From the NCBI RefSeq assembly GCF_016798225.1, contig NZ_JAEUYX010000008.1, positions 1-61,424 on the forward strand: a stretch of 61,424 nucleotides of DNA, in the 5' to 3' direction. Below, piece by piece: positions 48,045-56,476 of the stretch (position 1 is its first letter; the number at the start of each line of letters is the position of its first letter). A program made the translations under genes and the position numbers. The notes under the pieces are model-generated. The model was not told the DNA's origin and did not search any database. It worked only from the letters and a program-made list of their open reading frames with translations. Source of the DNA: Anaerococcus sp. mt242. GTDB taxonomy: Bacteria > Bacillota > Clostridia > Tissierellales > Peptoniphilaceae.

Positions 48045-48647
48045 ATGACAGATTCTTTTGACAGAAACGAACCTTTAGAAGATCAAGCCGAAGCTGTAGA
48101 TGATACAGTAGAAGAAACCAGCGAAGCTTCTGAAAAAGCAAAATGGTATGTAGTTCATACCTACACAGGTTATGAAAACAGAGTTTGCGATAAAATTCGA
48201 TCAATGATTGATAACGAGCAAAACCCAGACATAATCGATGTTACAGTGCCAACAGAAGAATACGTAGAAGTAAAAAACGATCAGAAAAAAGTAAAAACTA
48301 GAAAACTTTTCCCAGGCTATGTTATGGTAAAGATGAATGTAACCAACAAATCATGGTACATCATCAGAAACACCCAAGGGGTAACCGGTTTTGTGGGACC
48401 AGATAGAAAACCTGTACCACTTACACCAGCTGAAGTCAGAAAATTTGGTGTAAAAGAGAAAAAACCAATCCTAGATATAAATGTAGCTGTGGGAGATGAT
48501 ATCAATATTATTGCAGGTCCATTTAAGGATTTTGTAGGAAAAGTAACAGAAGTAGATCAAGAAAAACAATCTATAAAAGCATTTGTAGATATATTTGGGC
48601 GTGATACTTCAATAGACTTAGAATTTACAGATATCGAAACTATTTAG
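48045..48647 (+). CDS. nusG: Transcription termination/antitermination factor NusG
   Basis: Binds RNA polymerase and couples it to ribosomes. The 200 residues have an acidic, disordered start of about 30 residues (rich in Glu and Asp), the NGN domain from AKWYVVHTYTGYENRVCDKI to about 130, and the KOW domain with INIIAGPFKDFVGKV and the closing strands. TAGGTGACC precedes the ATG. A 60-base gap with an L1-type hairpin follows. Confidence 0.97.
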   Translation: MTDSFDRNEPLEDQAEAVDDTVEETSEASEKAKWYVVHTYTGYENRVCDKIRSMIDNEQNPDIIDVTVPTEEYVEVKNDQKKVKTRKLFPGYVMVKMNVTNKSWYIIRNTQGVTGFVGPDRKPVPLTPAEVRKFGVKEKKPILDINVAVGDDINIIAGPFKDFVGKVTEVDQEKQSIKAFVDIFGRDTSIDLEFTDIETI

Positions 48648-48665
48648 TTTTAAAACTGCTAGAAA

Positions 48666-48694
48666 GTGGGAGGGTAATCCCCCGATATAACCAC
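48666..48694 (+). promoter_or_regulatory. L1-type r-protein leader hairpin before rplK
   Basis: GTGG at 48666-48669 pairs with CCAC at 48691-48694, leaving an internal loop (GA on one side, CCGATATAA on the other) and an inner GGG-TAAT-CCC hairpin. The closing base lies two bases before AGGAGG of rplK. Ribosomal protein L1 is known to repress the rplK-rplA message by binding an rRNA-like stem-loop of this kind. A sister structure precedes rplA. Confidence 0.65.
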
Positions 48695-48707
48695 AAGGAG
48701 GTAAATT

Positions 48708-49136
48708 ATGGCAGATAAAGAAGTACAAGCAGTAGTTAAATTACAAGTACCAGCAGGAGCAGCATCACCAGCACCACCAGTAGGTACAGCACTAGGTCCA
48801 CACGGAATTAATATTATGGACTTTGTACAAGCATTTAATTCACAAACAGCAGATCAAGCTGGAATGATTATACCGGTAGAGCTAACAGTATTTACGGATA
48901 GAAGCTTTACATTTATAACAAAAACACCACCAGCACCAGTATTAATCAAAAAAGCTATCAACCTAAATAAAGGATCAGGTGAGCCAAACAAAAATAAAGT
49001 TGGAACAATCAAAAGAAGCCAACTAGAAGAAATAGCTCAAACAAAAATGAAAGACCTAAACGCAGCAAGCTTAGAAGCTGCAGTTAGCATGATAGCAGGA
49101 ACAGCAAGATCTATGGGAGTTACTGTAGAAGATTAG
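48708..49136 (+). CDS. rplK: 50S ribosomal protein L11
   Basis: Part of the GTPase-associated centre of the 50S subunit. The 142 residues have the N-terminal block [23 protein letters not shown] with the proline-rich PAPPVG hinge, and the rRNA-binding C-terminal domain with a typical [10 protein letters not shown] ending. AAGGAGG precedes the ATG. Its stop codon forms part of the following L1-type hairpin. Confidence 0.98.
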   Translation: MADKEVQAVVKLQVPAGAASPAPPVGTALGPHGINIMDFVQAFNSQTADQAGMIIPVELTVFTDRSFTFITKTPPAPVLIKKAINLNKGSGEPNKNKVGTIKRSQLEEIAQTKMKDLNAASLEAAVSMIAGTARSMGVTVED

Positions 49137-49161
49137 TGGGAGAGGAAACTCGACTGACCAC
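49136..49161 (+). promoter_or_regulatory. L1-type r-protein leader hairpin before rplA
   Basis: GTGG at 49136-49139 pairs with CCAC at 49158-49161; inside, GAG (49142-49144) and CTC (49149-49151) close a GAAA tetraloop, leaving an asymmetric internal loop. It shares GTGGGAG and ACCACAAGGAGG with the structure before rplK. The last base of the rplK stop codon is the first base of the stem. Confidence 0.65.
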
Positions 49162-49174
49162 AAGGAGGAATTAA

Positions 49175-49885
49175 ATGGCAAAAAGAGGAAAAAAATATTT
49201 AGAATCTAAAAATTCATATAACTCAACACAAGAATATGAATTAAACGACGCATTAGAAATAGTAGAAAAATCAGCTAAAGCAAACTTTGATGAAACAGTA
49301 GAACTTCACCTAAAACTTGGTGTTGATAGCCGTCACGCTGATCAACAAGTTAGAGGTACTATAGTTCTTCCACACGGAACAGGTAAAGAACAAAAAATAC
49401 TTGCTTTCGTTAAAGAAGATCGTATCCAAGAAGCATTAGATGCAGGTGCAGATTTTGCAGGTGGAGATGAATTAGCAGAAAGAATTCAAAACGAAAACTG
49501 GTTAGACTTTGATGTTGTTATAGCAACACCAGATATGATGGCTACAGTTGGTAAAATTGGTAGAATCCTTGGCCCACAAGGTTTAATGCCAAACCCAAAA
49601 ACTGGAACAGTTACAATGGATGTAAAACAAGCTATCGAAGAAATCAAAGCAGGTAAAGTAGAATACAGAACAGATAAAGCAAACTTAATCCACGTTCCAA
49701 CTGGAAAAATTTCATTTGGACAAGAAAAACTTGCTGAAAATATCCGCGCTCTACTTACAGCAGTAGTAAAAGCAAAACCAGCATCTTCAAAAGGTAGATA
49801 TATCAGATCAGTTACTGTAACAAGTACTATGGGACCTGGTGTAAAACTTTCTCCACAAAGAGTAATGGATTTAGTTGAAAAATAA
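49175..49885 (+). CDS. rplA: 50S ribosomal protein L1
   Basis: Binds 23S rRNA at the L1 stalk and, in many bacteria, its own mRNA as translational repressor. The 236 residues include the family blocks [34 protein letters not shown], and [22 protein letters not shown] precedes the ATG. The two hairpins before rplK and rplA are candidate autoregulatory sites. rplJ has a separate promoter. Confidence 0.98.
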   Translation: MAKRGKKYLESKNSYNSTQEYELNDALEIVEKSAKANFDETVELHLKLGVDSRHADQQVRGTIVLPHGTGKEQKILAFVKEDRIQEALDAGADFAGGDELAERIQNENWLDFDVVIATPDMMATVGKIGRILGPQGLMPNPKTGTVTMDVKQAIEEIKAGKVEYRTDKANLIHVPTGKISFGQEKLAENIRALLTAVVKAKPASSKGRYIRSVTVTSTMGPGVKLSPQRVMDLVEK

Positions 49886-49886
49886 T

Positions 49887-49914
49887 TTGCAAAAATAAAA
49901 ATATATGATATAAT
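49887..49914 (+). promoter_or_regulatory. Promoter of the rplJ-rplL leader
   Basis: TTGCAA at 49887-49892 and TATAAT at 49909-49914 with a 16-base spacer and an extended -10 (TGA before the box). It lies directly after the rplA stop. Confidence 0.75.
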
Positions 49915-49920
49915 ATCATA

Positions 49921-50052
49921 GTCAAATAAACAGGCTACCAAAGACTACGCAGACAGTAATGTTTAATAATTGCGTATAGGTGGGATAAATGAAACTTACA
50001 TCCCCACCGATGTAAGCATATTAAATATGCTTACTTTAAGTGGGGGTTTTTT
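49921..50052 (+). promoter_or_regulatory. L10-type r-protein leader with attenuator
   Basis: The leader ends in a terminator-like stem: CCCCAC (50002-50007) with GTGGGG (50040-50045), enclosing a second perfect stem GTAAGCATA/TATGCTTAC, then six T residues. Upstream, GGTGGGAT (49979-49986) can pair with ATCCCCACC (50000-50008), which would prevent the terminator. The two are mutually exclusive, as in known L10(L12)4-controlled leaders; the part at 49921-49978 would hold the protein-binding fold. Confidence 0.75.
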
Positions 50053-50086
50053 AATACCTACCAAAAAGCCTTTAGGAGGTGAAAAA

Positions 50087-50743
50087 GTGAGCGAAAAAGC
50101 TATAGCAGCTAAACAAGAAGTTGTTAATGAAATTAAAGAAAAAATCGAAAATTCTAAATCTGTAACTCTTGTTGGATTCGACAGAATGGATGTACAAGAA
50201 ATCACTGACTTACGTACAAAATTTAGAGAAGGTAACTCAGAATATAAAGTTTACAAAAACACAATGATGAGATTTGCTTTTGAAGAACTTGGATACAGTG
50301 ATTTAACAGGTGAACTTAAAGGAGCTAATGCATTAATCTTCTCAAACGAAGATTCAGTATCAGGACCAAAAGTTGCTGTTGATTACAGAAAAGAAAGCGA
50401 TGAAGCAAAAGAAAAACTTCTTATTAAAGCAGGTCTAGTTGATGGATTGATTCAAACTAGCGAACAAATGACTTCAATTGCATCATTACCAAGCAAAGAT
50501 GTTCTTTACTCAATGCTTGCAAATGTATTATTATCACCAATCAGCACTCTTGCTGGAGACCTTAATAATACAGTTGCTAAAATTGCTCTTGCTCTTGATG
50601 CAGTACGTGTTAAAAGAGAAGAAAATGGTGAAGTAGCAGAAGAAGTTAGTGAACCAACAACAGAAGTAGAAGAAACAGAAGCTACTGCTGAAGCAGTAGA
50701 AGCAGAAAATACAGAAGAAAACGCAGAAAGCGACGCTGAATAA
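50087..50743 (+). CDS. rplJ: 50S ribosomal protein L10
   Basis: Base of the L7/L12 stalk. The 218 residues start at GTG 50087 ([19 protein letters not shown]), seven bases after AGGAGGT; an open frame from 49970 lies inside the leader. The conserved [13 protein letters not shown] block is near 60-72. The C-terminal tail after about residue 175 is a Glu/Ala/Thr-rich low-complexity extension longer than that of most L10 proteins. rplL follows after 22 bases. Confidence 0.96.
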   Translation: MSEKAIAAKQEVVNEIKEKIENSKSVTLVGFDRMDVQEITDLRTKFREGNSEYKVYKNTMMRFAFEELGYSDLTGELKGANALIFSNEDSVSGPKVAVDYRKESDEAKEKLLIKAGLVDGLIQTSEQMTSIASLPSKDVLYSMLANVLLSPISTLAGDLNNTVAKIALALDAVRVKREENGEVAEEVSEPTTEVEETEATAEAVEAENTEENAESDAE

Positions 50744-50765
50744 TAAAAATAAAAGGAGAATTAAA

Positions 50766-51152
50766 ATGGCAAGCGAAAAAGTAACACAATTATTAGAAGA
50801 TATTAAAAATCTTACAGTACTAGAACTATCTGACCTAGTACACGCAATCGAAGAAGAATTTGACGTAACAGCACAAGCAGCAGTAGTTGCAGCAGCTCCA
50901 GGAGCAGCAGCAGCTGGTGGAGAAGCAGCAGCAGAAGAAAAATCAGAATTTGATGTAGTTCTTAAATCAGCTGGACAAGCTAAAATCAACGTAATCAAAG
51001 TTGTTAAAGATGCAGCTGGTCTAGGTCTTAAAGAAGCTAAAGCATTAGTTGATGGTGCACCTGCAACAGTAGCAGAAAAACTATCAAAAGACGATGCAGA
51101 AGCTTTAAAATCTCAATTAGAAGAAGCTGGTGCAGAAGTAGAACTTGCATAA
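50766..51152 (+). CDS. rplL: 50S ribosomal protein L7/L12
   Basis: Flexible stalk protein that recruits translation factors. The 128 residues have the dimerisation domain, an Ala/Gly/Pro-rich hinge (about 38-58) and the C-terminal domain with [20 protein letters not shown] near 77-96. AAAGGAG precedes the ATG. A terminator follows; rpoB, the usual downstream neighbour, is not here. Confidence 0.98.
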   Translation: MASEKVTQLLEDIKNLTVLELSDLVHAIEEEFDVTAQAAVVAAAPGAAAAGGEAAAEEKSEFDVVLKSAGQAKINVIKVVKDAAGLGLKEAKALVDGAPATVAEKLSKDDAEALKSQLEEAGAEVELA

Positions 51153-51166
51153 ATGTAAATAATATT

Positions 51167-51193
51167 AAAAAAGCTCTTAATAGAGCTTTTTTT
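51167..51193 (+). terminator. Terminator after rplL
   Basis: AAAAAAGCTCT, loop TAAT, AGAGCTTTTTTT: a perfect stem running into T residues. Confidence 0.93.
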
Positions 51194-51471
51194 ATTGCAA
51201 TAAAATAAAAGCCAATCTACACATATTTTTACTAAAAAAATTCTAATACTTGGTATTTTTTCTTAAGTAATAAAAAAAGTTTAATAGATCTAACTTACAT
51301 ATAAATTTTATTATTATTAGAAACTTAATAATATTTACTCAGACAATTACAAAAATTAAAATAAATAGTATATTGTTATAATTTGACATAAATTTTCTTG
51401 TAATTTAAAGATATTAGAAATATATTGTAAAAATAATTTTAATATGTTAATATTTTATGCAGGAGGATGTT
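51194..51471 (+). other. Very AT-rich gap before the ABC-transporter operon
   Basis: No gene or RNA fold is apparent. The most likely promoter is TTGACA at 51383-51388 with TAAAGA at 51406-51411 (17-base spacer), about 60 bases before the start. An 8-base inverted repeat (TATTATTA / TAATAATA, 51312-51319 and 51326-51333) lies upstream, but such AT palindromes are expected by chance here. AGGAGG at 51461-51466 belongs to the binding-protein gene. Confidence 0.5.
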
Positions 51472-53121
51472 ATGAAAAGGTTATCAAAAAAAATATCTAT
51501 TTTTTTACTTTTTACATTAGTGCTTACAGCTTGTGGAAAAAATGAAGAAACAAAGAATAAATCTTCAGACACAAAGGCTAATGTAGAGACAGTAAGCATA
51601 GCAAACAAGGATGAACTTGTTTTAGGTTTTGGAAGTGAACCTGATAAGGGATGGGACCCTATCCATGGTTCTGGTCACTATGGAACATCGATCTTTCAAT
51701 CAGCTCTTTTAAAAAGAGATGTGGATTTAAATATTGTTCCAGATTTAGCTAAATCATATGAATTATCAGATGATAAGAAGACTATAAAGGTAGAGCTAAA
51801 AGATGGTTTGAAATTTTCAGATGGATCTGATTTAACTGCAAACGATGTTGCTTTTACTTACAATCTTGCCAAAGAAGAAGGTACTCCTGGTGTTAACTTA
51901 ACAAGACTTGTGGATGCAGTTGCAACTGATGATAAACACGTTGAAATTAATTTAAATGAACCAGATATCTCATTTACTTCATCAATGTGTTCCCTTGCAA
52001 TAGTTCCAGAAAAATCTTATGGCCCTGATTATGGTAAAAATCCAATTGGTTCAGGTCCTTTTAAATTGGTTGAATGGAAACAAGGACAACAACTAATTGT
52101 TGAGCCAAATGAATATTATATAGGAGATAAAGTTCCGTTTAAGAAAGTTACATTTTTATTCTTCAAAGATCAAGATCAAGCTTTAGCAACTGCTCAGGCT
52201 GGGGACTGTGATATAATTAGAATTCCAATTAGTGCAAAAGATACCGATTTTCCTGGCTTCCATATAGAATCTGTTGAAACAGTAGACAATAGAGGTATTT
52301 CACTCCCGACAGTTCCAAACGATGGAAAAGTAACTGATGATAGTTCATTAGCGCCAGGTTCACCAATTGGAAATAATGTAACATCTGATATAAGTATTAG
52401 ACGTGCACTTGATGTAGCCATGGATAGAGATGAAATGATTGAAACTATACTTGATGGAGAAGGAACTCCAGCATATTCAATAGCTGATGGTCTTCCATGG
52501 TTTAACGAAGAAACCGTAGAAAAAAATGATGGTGATATTGAAAAAGCTAAACAAATCTTGGATGATGCAGGATGGGTTGAAGGAACTGATGGTATAAGAG
52601 AAAAAGACGGGGTAAAAGCTCAATTTGATTTATATTATGCTTATCAAGATCGTGAAGATATCGCAGTTTACTTCGTAGATCAAGCTAAAAAAATTGGAAT
52701 AGAAATTAATCCATGTTTCGGTGATTGGGATTTTGTTACTCCACATATGTACTCAGATGCAGTACTTTTTGGTTGGGGAGGATATGATCCACTTGAAATG
52801 TTCTATAGTTACTCAACAAATTATAAAGGAGTAGAATATTATAATTCAAACTTTTACTCAAATCCAAAAGTAGATGAATACTTTAAAAAAGGTTTATCGT
52901 CAAATACAGTGGAAGAATTAAACGAAAATTTTAAACTAGCTCAATGGGATGGAGAAACAGGACTTTCTGCTAAAGGAGATTGTCCATGGATATGGCTAGT
53001 AAATGAAAATCATGTTTACTTAGTAAGAGATGGACTAGAGATAGGAAAACAAAAAATACAACCACACGGTGGTGGTTGGCCAATGCTAGATACCATTTCA
53101 AATTGGAAATGGACTGAATAA
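51472..53121 (+). CDS. ABC transporter solute-binding lipoprotein (family 5, Opp/Dpp/Nik type)
   Basis: Captures a peptide, nickel or metal-chelate substrate outside the cell. The 549 residues start with a lipoprotein signal (lipobox LTAC, Cys about 21), followed by the family 5 blocks: LVLGFGSEPDKGWDP, VELKDGLKFSDGSDLTANDVAFTYNL and NPIGSGPFKLVEWKQG. I chose ATG 51472, six bases after AGGAGG; an ATG at 51457 lies before that site. It is the first gene of a complete importer. The neighbouring Fur-type regulator hints at a metal, which is inference only. Confidence 0.92.
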   Translation: MKRLSKKISIFLLFTLVLTACGKNEETKNKSSDTKANVETVSIANKDELVLGFGSEPDKGWDPIHGSGHYGTSIFQSALLKRDVDLNIVPDLAKSYELSDDKKTIKVELKDGLKFSDGSDLTANDVAFTYNLAKEEGTPGVNLTRLVDAVATDDKHVEINLNEPDISFTSSMCSLAIVPEKSYGPDYGKNPIGSGPFKLVEWKQGQQLIVEPNEYYIGDKVPFKKVTFLFFKDQDQALATAQAGDCDIIRIPISAKDTDFPGFHIESVETVDNRGISLPTVPNDGKVTDDSSLAPGSPIGNNVTSDISIRRALDVAMDRDEMIETILDGEGTPAYSIADGLPWFNEETVEKNDGDIEKAKQILDDAGWVEGTDGIREKDGVKAQFDLYYAYQDREDIAVYFVDQAKKIGIEINPCFGDWDFVTPHMYSDAVLFGWGGYDPLEMFYSYSTNYKGVEYYNSNFYSNPKVDEYFKKGLSSNTVEELNENFKLAQWDGETGLSAKGDCPWIWLVNENHVYLVRDGLEIGKQKIQPHGGGWPMLDTISNWKWTE

Positions 53122-53134
53122 GTAGGAGGGGAAG

Positions 53135-54112
53135 ATGGCTAAAAAAGTATTAAAACAATTAATTTATTTTATTTGTTTATTAATTTTTGTAACATTTATA
53201 TCTTTTCTTTTGATGGACATCTCCCCAATTGATCCTGTCTCTGCTTTTGTTAGAAGCAGAGGCGTGGGTCTTACACCTGATCAAAGAGCAAAGTTAATAA
53301 AAGAATGGGGACTTGACCTTCCATTTATACAGAGATATTGGATTTGGTTAAGTCATCTAGTAAAAGGAGATCTTGGAATCTCAAATATATATGCTAGACC
53401 AGTAATAGAAATTATTAGTAAAGGTTTTAAAGCTTCTATTATGTTAATGAGCTTTGCTTGGATTATACAAGGAATATTCGGGTTATTTTTAGGTATTGTT
53501 GCAGGAGCAAATGAAGGTAGCATAAGAGATAAGTCTATAAAGTTATATGCAATAACCATGGCATCTACACCACAATTTTTGGTAGGAATGCTTATGATAA
53601 TTATTTTTGCTATAAAACTTAGACTTTTTCCGGCGTCTATGGGTAGCCCAATAGGTATGCTTGAAAAAGATATATCCTTTGCTGATAAGATTCATCATAT
53701 GCTTCTTCCTGGTATAACTCTTGCCCTTGTTGGCATTTCAAATATAGCTTTACATACCAGACAAAAGGCTATTGATGTTATGAATTCTGAATACGTATTA
53801 TATGCATATTCTAGAGGTATAAAGAAAAATAGAATCGTAAATAGCTACGCTTTGAAAAATATGATTCTTCCAGGACTTACAATACAATTTACATATTTCA
53901 GTGAACTTTTTTCTGGAGCAGTTCTTGCAGAAAGTGTTTTTAACTATCCAGGACTTGGAAATCTTACAGTCCAAGCTGGACTAAGAGGAGATGTTCCGCT
54001 TTTACTAGGTTTAGTTTTATTTAGTATGATTTTTGTATACGTTGGAAATAGATTGTGTGATCTGATGTATTTGATCTTAGATCCAAGGACGAGGAAGCTA
54101 TATGAAGATTAA
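53135..54112 (+). CDS. ABC transporter permease (NikB/OppB type)
   Basis: First membrane subunit, 325 residues, with about six membrane segments. It has the family start (LIYFICLLIFVTFISFLLMDISPIDP region), the cytoplasmic EAA loop (about 215-240, around SEYVLYAYSRGIKKN) and the signature GAVLAESVFNYPGLGNL near 270. GTAGGAGG precedes the ATG. It overlaps the second permease by 11 bases. Confidence 0.93.
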   Translation: MAKKVLKQLIYFICLLIFVTFISFLLMDISPIDPVSAFVRSRGVGLTPDQRAKLIKEWGLDLPFIQRYWIWLSHLVKGDLGISNIYARPVIEIISKGFKASIMLMSFAWIIQGIFGLFLGIVAGANEGSIRDKSIKLYAITMASTPQFLVGMLMIIIFAIKLRLFPASMGSPIGMLEKDISFADKIHHMLLPGITLALVGISNIALHTRQKAIDVMNSEYVLYAYSRGIKKNRIVNSYALKNMILPGLTIQFTYFSELFSGAVLAESVFNYPGLGNLTVQAGLRGDVPLLLGLVLFSMIFVYVGNRLCDLMYLILDPRTRKLYED

Positions 54113-54989
54113 TTCGCAAACGATTAGAGAAAGTTTACTAAATGAAAGAGAAGTAGAATATAAAGATGAACTTAGCAAAAAAAGAATATGGACTGTTATA
54201 ATTATGATTTTAACAGCGTCATTTGTTTTATATGTCTATATCCATGGTTCACTTATAGATGAAGCATCCATGTCTTCAAATTTTAGAGAAAAACTAATGG
54301 GACCTTCAATTTCTCATATTTTTGGAACTGACCATGCAGGAAGAGATATGTACCTTCGAACTGTAAAAGGTCTTTCTACATCACTTAAAGTAGGTTTTAT
54401 CGGAACAATTTCAAGTTTTTTAATTTCAATAATATTTTGTGTATTACTAGTTGTTGGTAAAGAAAAAACAGATTTTGTTGTAAATTTCCTAATAGATGGA
54501 TTTTTATCTGTACCACATATGATGTTTTTGATTTTAATATCAGTAGCTGTTGGTAGGGGAATAAGAGGAGTTATTATAGGACTTGCACTTACTCATTGGA
54601 CTGGGCTAACACGTATACTGCGTTCAGAAATTTTAGAACTAATGGATGAAAATTATATTCATATATCAAAAGCTATGGGAAAAAGTAATTTTTATATTTT
54701 TAAAAATCATATTCTACCACATCTTTTACCACAAATAGTTGTAGGGCTTATGCTTTTATTTCCACATGCCATTCTTCATGAAGCGGGAATTACATTTTTA
54801 GGATTTGGATTATCACTTTCCACTCCTGCTATAGGAATTATTCTTCAAGAAAGTATGAAATATATAAGTACTGGTCATGTTTATCTAGCATTGCTACCAG
54901 GATTGATGTTAGTTCTACTTGTATTATGTATAAATAGTCTTGGAGAAAATCTTAAAAGTTTCCTAGATCCTAATGAAATTCACAGGTGA
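54102..54989 (+). CDS. ABC transporter permease (NikC/OppC type)
   Basis: Second membrane subunit, 295 residues, with one N-terminal segment at about 30-48, then the FGTDHAGRDMYLRTVKG region typical of OppC-like proteins. Further segments follow, with an EAA loop near 185-205 (ENYIHISKAMGKSNFYIFKNH) and the end LGENLKSFLDPNEIHR. It starts inside the end of the first permease gene. Confidence 0.93.
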   Translation: MKINSQTIRESLLNEREVEYKDELSKKRIWTVIIMILTASFVLYVYIHGSLIDEASMSSNFREKLMGPSISHIFGTDHAGRDMYLRTVKGLSTSLKVGFIGTISSFLISIIFCVLLVVGKEKTDFVVNFLIDGFLSVPHMMFLILISVAVGRGIRGVIIGLALTHWTGLTRILRSEILELMDENYIHISKAMGKSNFYIFKNHILPHLLPQIVVGLMLLFPHAILHEAGITFLGFGLSLSTPAIGIILQESMKYISTGHVYLALLPGLMLVLLVLCINSLGENLKSFLDPNEIHR

Positions 54990-54993
54990 TATT

Positions 54994-55776
54994 ATGCTAC
55001 TATCAGTAAAAAAATTAAATATATCATTTGAACAATATACTAGCTTTTTTAAAAAGAGAATTGTTCATGTTGTTCATGACCTAGATTTAGAAGTTAAAGA
55101 TTCAGAAATTATGGCGATTTTTGGAGCATCTGGATCTGGTAAAAGTTTACTAGCGCATGCTATACTAGGACTTCTTCCTTATAATGCAATTGTAAATGGA
55201 GAAATCTTGTACAAAGATGAATTTCTTAGTAAAGAAAGATTAAATGAGCTTTATGGAAAGGAAATATCTTTTATACCACAAACAGTCAATTCGCTAAATC
55301 CACTACTAAAAGTAGGCAAGCAAAGTAAATATACAGCTAAAAAAAGTGATATAGAAAAAGTATATAAGGATTTTGGACTAGGTAAAGATATTATGGATTT
55401 GTATCCTCACGAGCTATCTGGTGGTATGTTAAGAAGAGTTTTAGTTTCTGATGCTATACTTTCCGATGCAAATTTAGTTATAGCAGACGAACCAACTCCT
55501 GGCATGGATACAAAAAGTACAGAAACTATTATAAATTATTTTGATTCAGTAAAAAAATCTGGCAAATCTGCGTTAGTAATTACTCATGATATAGAAATGG
55601 CCATGCAGTGTGCAGATAGAATAGCTTTTTTCTATGATGGAACTATTATTGAAGTAGCAAATATTGATCAATTAAGTGAAGCTGGCAGGGGACTTAAACA
55701 TCCATATTCAAAAGCTTTATTTAGAGCTTTACCTGAAAATGGATTTAATTCACTTAAAGAAGGTGATTTATGTTAG
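54994..55776 (+). CDS. ABC transporter ATP-binding protein (NikD/OppD type)
   Basis: ATPase subunit, 260 residues: Walker A GASGSGKS near 43-50, Q-loop, signature LSGGMLRR near 146, Walker B LVIADEPT and a switch His in LVITHDIEMAM. The C-terminal HPYSKALFRALPENGF is the D-type tail. I chose ATG 54994, eight bases after AGGTGA; ATG 54973 lies inside the permease gene. It overlaps the next ATPase by seven bases. Confidence 0.92.
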   Translation: MLLSVKKLNISFEQYTSFFKKRIVHVVHDLDLEVKDSEIMAIFGASGSGKSLLAHAILGLLPYNAIVNGEILYKDEFLSKERLNELYGKEISFIPQTVNSLNPLLKVGKQSKYTAKKSDIEKVYKDFGLGKDIMDLYPHELSGGMLRRVLVSDAILSDANLVIADEPTPGMDTKSTETIINYFDSVKKSGKSALVITHDIEMAMQCADRIAFFYDGTIIEVANIDQLSEAGRGLKHPYSKALFRALPENGFNSLKEGDLC

Positions 55777-56369
55777 AAGTTAAAGATATTTCATTTTCAT
55801 ATGATAAAAAAGAAATTTTAAAGAATATAAATTTGTCATTATCACCCAGAGAACTAGTAATTATTACTGCACCATCTGGATTTGGTAAATCTACTCTTGG
55901 AAAAATAATTGCAGGATATTTAGAACCAGATAAAGGTGAAATTATTGTAGATGGAAAAGATATTAAGAATTACAAGGGATATTTACCTGTTCAAATGGCT
56001 TTCCAACATCCAGAAAAAGCTATCAATAGGCGTTGGAAAATTGGAAGAATATTAAATGAAGGATGGGATGTAAACAGAGATATCATTGAGAAATTTGGCA
56101 TAAAGGATTATTGGTTAGAAAAATATCCTCAAGAATTATCAGGTGGAGAACTTCAGAGAATATGTCTAGCAAGAATAATGTCAAACGATACTAAATATTT
56201 AGTATTAGATGAAATAACCACAATGGTAGATGCTATCACTCAAGTACAATTATTTGAAGTTCTTGATCATTTTAGACTTGAACATAATATGGGTATGGTT
56301 TTAATAACTCATAATAAAAAATTAATTGAAAAACTAAATGCGAAAGTCATAGAGTTAACCGCCTTTTAA
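55770..56369 (+). CDS. ABC transporter ATP-binding protein (NikE/OppF type, short form)
   Basis: Second ATPase subunit, 199 residues: Walker A APSGFGKST near 34-42, signature LSGGELQR near 121, Walker B YLVLDEITT and a switch His in LITHNKKL. Glycine replaces the usual Ser before Phe in Walker A, which is tolerated. It ends right after the core fold and lacks the C-terminal extension of OppF, as the NikE type does. A terminator overlaps its stop codon. Confidence 0.9.
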   Translation: MLEVKDISFSYDKKEILKNINLSLSPRELVIITAPSGFGKSTLGKIIAGYLEPDKGEIIVDGKDIKNYKGYLPVQMAFQHPEKAINRRWKIGRILNEGWDVNRDIIEKFGIKDYWLEKYPQELSGGELQRICLARIMSNDTKYLVLDEITTMVDAITQVQLFEVLDHFRLEHNMGMVLITHNKKLIEKLNAKVIELTAF

Positions 56370-56387
56370 AAGGTGGTTATTTTTTTA
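56356..56387 (+). terminator. Terminator of the importer operon
   Basis: TAACCGCCTTTT pairs with AAAAGGTGGTTA (one G-T pair), then seven T residues. The stem includes the stop codon of the last gene. Confidence 0.88.
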
Positions 56388-56429
56388 TTAATATATATCA
56401 GATATTCAATATTTTATACACTTATTATA

Positions 56430-56457
56430 TTGATTTACTTGGATAATATTGTATATT
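56430..56457 (+). promoter_or_regulatory. Promoter of the Fur-family gene
   Basis: TTGATT at 56430-56435 and TATATT at 56452-56457 with a 16-base spacer, 20 bases before the ATG. AATATT occurs on both sides of the -10 box (56445-56450 and 56458-56463); this could be an operator but may be chance in AT-rich DNA. Confidence 0.65.
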
Positions 56458-56476
56458 AATATTCATAGGGGGTGCT

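Noticed and set aside
50534-50998. Minus-strand open frame opposite rplJ/rplL
   Set aside because: Its Ala/Phe/Cys-rich translation mirrors the alanine hinge of L7/L12 and the Glu-rich tail of L10; it has no start context and no family resemblance.
51300-51420. Fur- or PerR-type box before the importer
   Set aside because: The only inverted repeat (8-6-8, AT only) does not have the spacing of known Fur-family boxes, and such AT palindromes are frequent by chance in this gap.
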